DNA from: Agathobacter sp.
GTDB taxonomy: Bacteria; Bacillota_A; Clostridia; Lachnospirales; Lachnospiraceae
Direction of reading: 5' to 3'
NCBI GenBank assembly: GCA_017936725.1
Contig: JAGBEZ010000105.1
Span: forward strand, 1 to 8,696
DNA: 8,696 nt
Shown: in pieces, positions 5,997 to 8,696 of the stretch
Layout of the letters: each line of letters starts with the position of its first letter
Numbering within the stretch: position 1 is the first letter of the stretch
The notes under the pieces: model-generated
Told to the model about the DNA's origin: nothing
Seen by the model: the letters and a program-made list of their open reading frames with translations, nothing else
Database searches by the model: none
Translations under genes and position numbers: made by a program

Positions 5997-6044
5997 AAGA
6001 AAAAGACATGGAATCAAGCTTGCTTGAATTTCCATGTCTTTTTT
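5997..6044. terminator. Bidirectional terminator between upp and the uracil permease gene
   Basis: GACATGGAA (6005-6013) pairs with TTCCATGTC (6030-6038), and an inner TCAAGC/GCTTGA stem (6014-6019 with 6022-6027) extends it past a two-base bulge. The plus strand follows with six T (6039-6044). The minus strand follows with five T, a C and five more T. Flanking A and T runs can also pair. It ends both converging genes: the upp stop is at 5969 and the permease stop at 6063. Confidence 0.92.
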
Positions 6045-6062
6045 ATTGTACATACCTTGTTT

Positions 6063-7421
6063 TTAGTGACTCTGACCTACTTCAAAGTTTACACCTGTAT
6101 CATTTGGTTTGTCTTCGTCGAAGACATAATCCTTTTCTGGTAAAATTGCGTTTAGGATAATGCCGACAAGGGCGCCTACTGCTAAACCAGAAAGACTAAT
6201 TGTAGCGCTTCCGATTTGGAATGCAATACAGCCTGCTGCACTATACTTAATACCGATAGAGAGTACAAGAATAAGTGCTGCAATGATTACGTTGCGTGTC
6301 TTTGTAAAATCTACCTGATTTTCTACTATGTTGCGAACACCGACTGCAGAAATCATACCATAAAGGATTAAAGAAATACCGCCTACGGTTGCTGCTGGCA
6401 TAGCCTGAATGATGGCCGCAAACTTAGGGCAGAATGAGAAGATAATCGCAAATACTGCCGCAAGTCTTACTACAAATGGGTCATATACTTTTGATAAGTT
6501 TAATACGCCTGTGTTTTCCCCATAAGTTGTATTTGCTGGTGCACCAAAAAGAGATGCTAAAGAAGTTGCTACACCATCACCAAGAAGTGTTCTGTGAAGG
6601 CCAGGTTCTTTGATGTAATTAATGCCTGTTGTTGAAGAAATCGCTGAAATATCACCGATGTGTTCTACCACTGTTGCGAGTGCGATTGGAACGATTGTAA
6701 TGATGGATGTTACAAGTAAAGATGCATCAAAATTGTCGCCGAATAAAGCAAGCACCGTGTATTCTTTTTCTATTGGAAGTCCAATCCAAGCTGCATCTGC
6801 TACACCTGTAAAATCCACTTCTCCCGCAAAAATACCTACCACATAAGATACCACTACACCAATAAGGATAGGAACGATTTTAATCATACCTTTTCCAAAT
6901 ACGTTGCAAAGGATAACTACTACGATAGCGATAAGGGCGATAAACCAGTTTGTATTACAGTTATCAATCGCTGATTGTGAAAGTGTAAGACCGATTGCAA
7001 TAATGATTGGTCCTGTTACGATTGGTGGGAAAAATCTCATAACTTTCTCTGCTGAGAAAAGCTTAATAAGACCTGCCATTACTAAATATACAAGACCGGC
7101 GCAAGCCACACCAAAACATGCATATGGAATCATTTCCACATTGCTGCTGCCATCTTCTAAAAGAGGTGCAATTGCTGCATATCCACCTAAGAATGCGAAA
7201 GAAGATCCAAGGAACGCTGGAACTTTTCCTTTTGTGATAGCGTGGAATAATAAGGTACCGATACCTGCAAACAAAAGAGTTGTAGATACACTCAATCCTG
7301 TGAGAAGTGGTACAAGTACTGTAGCGCCAAACATAGCGAACATATGCTGTAAGCCAAGGACGAACACCTTACCAGCACCAAGCTTTTTTGCATCATAAAT
7401 TGCTTCTGTGTTGTTATTCAT
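6063..7421 (-). CDS. uraA: Uracil permease (NCS2 family, UraA-type)
   Basis: A 452-residue polytopic inner-membrane transporter that imports uracil with protons. The hydrophobic pattern fits the 14-segment UraA fold. Landmarks: GLQHMFAMFGATVLVPLLTG (23-42), the classic NCS2 opening; PAFLGSSFAFLGG (68-80); FPPIVTGPIIIAIGL (131-145); TVVEHIGDISAI (251-262), where the glutamate matches the substrate-binding acidic residue of UraA; GAPANTTYGENTGV (293-306), holding the second essential glutamate; and MPAATVGGISLILYGMI (341-357). A hydrophilic acidic tail ends the protein. The ATG at 7421 has AAAGGAG nine bases upstream; a TTG eleven codons earlier lies upstream of that site and is less likely. 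It faces upp across a shared terminator, which strongly supports uracil over other NCS2 substrates. Confidence 0.94.
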   Translation of the reverse strand: MNNNTEAIYDAKKLGAGKVFVLGLQHMFAMFGATVLVPLLTGLSVSTTLLFAGIGTLLFHAITKGKVPAFLGSSFAFLGGYAAIAPLLEDGSSNVEMIPYACFGVACAGLVYLVMAGLIKLFSAEKVMRFFPPIVTGPIIIAIGLTLSQSAIDNCNTNWFIALIAIVVVILCNVFGKGMIKIVPILIGVVVSYVVGIFAGEVDFTGVADAAWIGLPIEKEYTVLALFGDNFDASLLVTSIITIVPIALATVVEHIGDISAISSTTGINYIKEPGLHRTLLGDGVATSLASLFGAPANTTYGENTGVLNLSKVYDPFVVRLAAVFAIIFSFCPKFAAIIQAMPAATVGGISLILYGMISAVGVRNIVENQVDFTKTRNVIIAALILVLSIGIKYSAAGCIAFQIGSATISLSGLAVGALVGIILNAILPEKDYVFDEDKPNDTGVNFEVGQSH

Positions 7422-7430
7422 TTGTTTTTT

Positions 7431-7437
7431 CTCCTTT
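7431..7437 (-). promoter_or_regulatory. Ribosome binding site deciding the uraA start
   Basis: The minus strand reads AAAGGAG, nine bases before the ATG at 7421. The longer frame starting with TTG at 7454 would translate this site, so the start MNNNTEAIYDAKKLG is preferred. Confidence 0.75.
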
Positions 7438-7460
7438 GAAAATTTAATTTCCAAGTTGGT

Positions 7461-7489
7461 ATTCTATCAAAAAAGGCGTTGCAATGCAA
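7461..7489 (-). promoter_or_regulatory. Probable uraA promoter overlapping the upstream terminator
   Basis: On the minus strand TTGCAT (7484-7489) and TAGAAT (7461-7466) are 17 bases apart. The -10 is good (one mismatch) and the -35 is weak. The start would fall near 7454 with a leader of about 33 bases, which leaves no room for a PyrR attenuator. The -35 lies within the loop and 5' arm of the terminator hairpin on this strand. Confidence 0.45.
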
Positions 7490-7494
7490 CACCT
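7469..7494 (-). terminator. Terminator after the methyltransferase gene
   Basis: On the minus strand a nine-base-pair stem (7474-7482 with 7486-7494, one G-U pair) with a three-base loop is followed by a U run (7469-7474). It starts 15 bases after the stop codon at 7510 and separates this gene from uraA. Confidence 0.88.
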
Positions 7495-7509
7495 CTTTAT
7501 CTATCTTTT

Positions 7510-8676
7510 TTAATTATCAAAATCTAGTTTCAGCAGTTTATACAAAGTCGGCTCAAAAGAAAATTCTTCCATCATTGCACGAACCTCAGCCAGCATCTTC
7601 TCTTTTACCTGCTTTGGCATAATCGGTCTGCGCACTGCTCGAATCAAAATATTCTTTGGCGTATGCTCGAAATCAATAAACTCTAAAAGCTGCGTCTTAT
7701 ATCCGCAATATTCTAAGAGATTTCCACGGATGGCATCCGTTGCTAACGCAGAAAAACGCTCCTTGATAATGCCATATCTGGAAAGAATGGTTAGCGCTTC
7801 TGGTTTTATCTGTTTGTTTAATTCATGCTGGCAACATGGCACAGAGAAAATCATTTTCGCCTTCCACTGAATCGCATTATAAAGCGCAAAATCGGTTGCA
7901 ATATCACATGCATGAAGCGTAATTACCATATCTACATCGAATGGTGCCTTGAATCCATTTACATCACCGACTTCAAATTTCAAGTTGGTGTAATTGTATT
8001 TTTCTGCCGCCTGATTACACTTCTTTATGACATCTTCTTTGAGGTCGAGGCCTATCATATTTACCTTGAGATTCATCACTTCTGTAAGATAATAGTACAC
8101 CACAAAGGTCAAATAAGACTTTCCACAGCCAAAGTCGATGACATTCAATTCCTCTACTTTAAGGCTAGAAACTTCATCGTCGATGATTTCGATAAAACGA
8201 TTAATCTGTTTGTACTTGTCATACATGGCATTTACTACTTTTCCATCCTTCGTAAATACGCCCATGTCTACAAGCGGAGCGATATTCATGCCTTCCTTGA
8301 GGATATAGTTTTTCTGGCGGTTATGTCCTTGCTTTTTTGCTTGAAGTTTTACTGCATCTGTTGCAGTCTTTTTTACCTTATAAGAGCAGTTTCCTTTTTT
8401 CGAAATCAGGATAATATGCTCTTCTGACGCGGACATACCATTGATTTGCTTATAGCGATTTTCTGCAAAAGCATGCGTTTTCTCAAGCAGGGCATCCGCT
8501 TCGATATTTTCATGAAAGACCTGTTTTTCGGTGTATTTCGCAATCTGATAGTTCTTTCCTTTATTTTCTATGATGATTTTTTTGTATTCTTCGGATTTGC
8601 TAAAAGGGTTACTGATAATGACTTTTTGAATGTCTGCTTTTAGCATTGTTTCTAGGTATTGTTTTAGTTCACTCAT
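7510..8676 (-). CDS. Class I SAM-dependent methyltransferase, Methyltransf_32 type
   Basis: A 388-residue soluble protein. An N-terminal region (about 1-125), rich in lysine, begins MSELKQYLETMLKADIQKVI and includes a KQVFHEN block (51-57). The catalytic Rossmann domain follows: SAM-binding motif I VIDFGCGKSYLTF (179-191), acidic strand-2 end MIGLDLK (207-213), motif GDVNGF (237-242), LHACDIATD (254-262), and the distinctive FSVPCCQHEL (277-286). The H-x-C-D plus paired-cysteine CCQHE signature is typical of the Methyltransf_32 family, which also includes eukaryotic METTL25/RRNAD1-like and GSTCD domains. Substrate is unknown; an RNA target is possible but is inference. The C-terminus (350-388) is helical. 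The ATG at 8676 has only a distant GGAAA within the visible 20 bases, so the start is likely but not well supported; it may be coupled to a gene outside the window. Confidence 0.85.
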   Translation of the reverse strand: MSELKQYLETMLKADIQKVIISNPFSKSEEYKKIIIENKGKNYQIAKYTEKQVFHENIEADALLEKTHAFAENRYKQINGMSASEEHIILISKKGNCSYKVKKTATDAVKLQAKKQGHNRQKNYILKEGMNIAPLVDMGVFTKDGKVVNAMYDKYKQINRFIEIIDDEVSSLKVEELNVIDFGCGKSYLTFVVYYYLTEVMNLKVNMIGLDLKEDVIKKCNQAAEKYNYTNLKFEVGDVNGFKAPFDVDMVITLHACDIATDFALYNAIQWKAKMIFSVPCCQHELNKQIKPEALTILSRYGIIKERFSALATDAIRGNLLEYCGYKTQLLEFIDFEHTPKNILIRAVRRPIMPKQVKEKMLAEVRAMMEEFSFEPTLYKLLKLDFDN

Positions 8677-8696
8677 GGTATCTGTTAATAATTTCC

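Noticed and set aside
5970..6062. Possible small RNA or attenuator between upp and uraA
   Set aside because: The hairpin with U runs on both sides is fully explained as a shared terminator for two converging genes.
6904..7398. A 164-codon open frame on the plus strand opposite uraA
   Set aside because: It is antisense to a well-recognised NCS2 permease and its product resembles no protein; shadow frame.
7435..7452. TTATAAT-like -10 (TTAAAT) with a TTGATA -35 close to uraA
   Set aside because: The boxes score fairly well, but transcription would begin inside the ribosome binding site and leave no usable leader.
7422..7509. Possible PyrR attenuator or uracil/purine riboswitch ahead of uraA
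   Set aside because: The only stem is the terminator of the upstream gene; no anti-terminator, PyrR-binding loop or riboswitch core is visible in the short leader.
7825..8427. A 200-codon open frame on the plus strand opposite the methyltransferase gene
   Set aside because: Its protein is an unnatural mix rich in Phe, Ile, Tyr and His with no motif. The minus-strand frame has clear SAM-binding and CCQHE motifs, so this is a shadow frame.

Overview
The window is a low-GC, AT-rich stretch from a Firmicute. The protein families and sequence style (a DUF975 membrane protein, a CxxCxxCC cluster protein, a UraA permease, a clostridial-type duplicated ABC ATPase, strong AGGAGG-type ribosome sites, U-rich hairpin terminators) suggest a Clostridia member, most likely Lachnospiraceae. 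That assignment is inference from gene style; no rRNA or marker gene is present.

Layout: nine protein genes, eight on the minus strand and one (upp) on the plus strand. Reading the minus strand from high to low coordinates: a class I SAM-dependent methyltransferase of the Methyltransf_32 type (7510-8676) ends in a hairpin terminator. The uracil permease gene (6063-7421) follows, with its probable promoter inside that terminator. It faces upp (5328-5969, plus strand), and the two converge on one bidirectional terminator. A CxxCxxCC metal-cluster protein (4576-5250) is divergent from upp. A DUF975 membrane protein (3878-4489) has its own promoter and a perfect 13-bp terminator stem. Next comes a membrane-anchored XRE-type regulator (2683-3717) with a sigma-A-like promoter decorated with repeated motifs. 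Last is a probable operon of a GNAT acetyltransferase (2014-2508), an ABC-F ATPase (145-1959) and the N-terminus of a Sel1-repeat protein that runs off the window (1-116).

Functionally, upp and the permease form the uracil salvage pair: the permease imports uracil and Upp converts it with PRPP to UMP. The other genes look like separate chromosomal units with no evident shared pathway. The GNAT/ABC-F/Sel1 set is linked by short gaps and no terminators, so it is probably co-transcribed, but its purpose is not clear from sequence.

Three starts were moved downstream of the longest possible reading frame because a good Shine-Dalgarno sequence points at an internal ATG: the ABC-F protein (604 aa), the cysteine-cluster protein (224 aa) and the permease (452 aa). 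I see no mobile elements, CRISPR arrays, tRNA or rRNA genes, and no convincing new multi-gene system. The most noteworthy items are the transmembrane XRE regulator with its repeated operator-like sites, the ABC-F protein with a degenerate first D-loop region, and a 12-bp perfect palindrome between the cysteine-cluster gene and upp.
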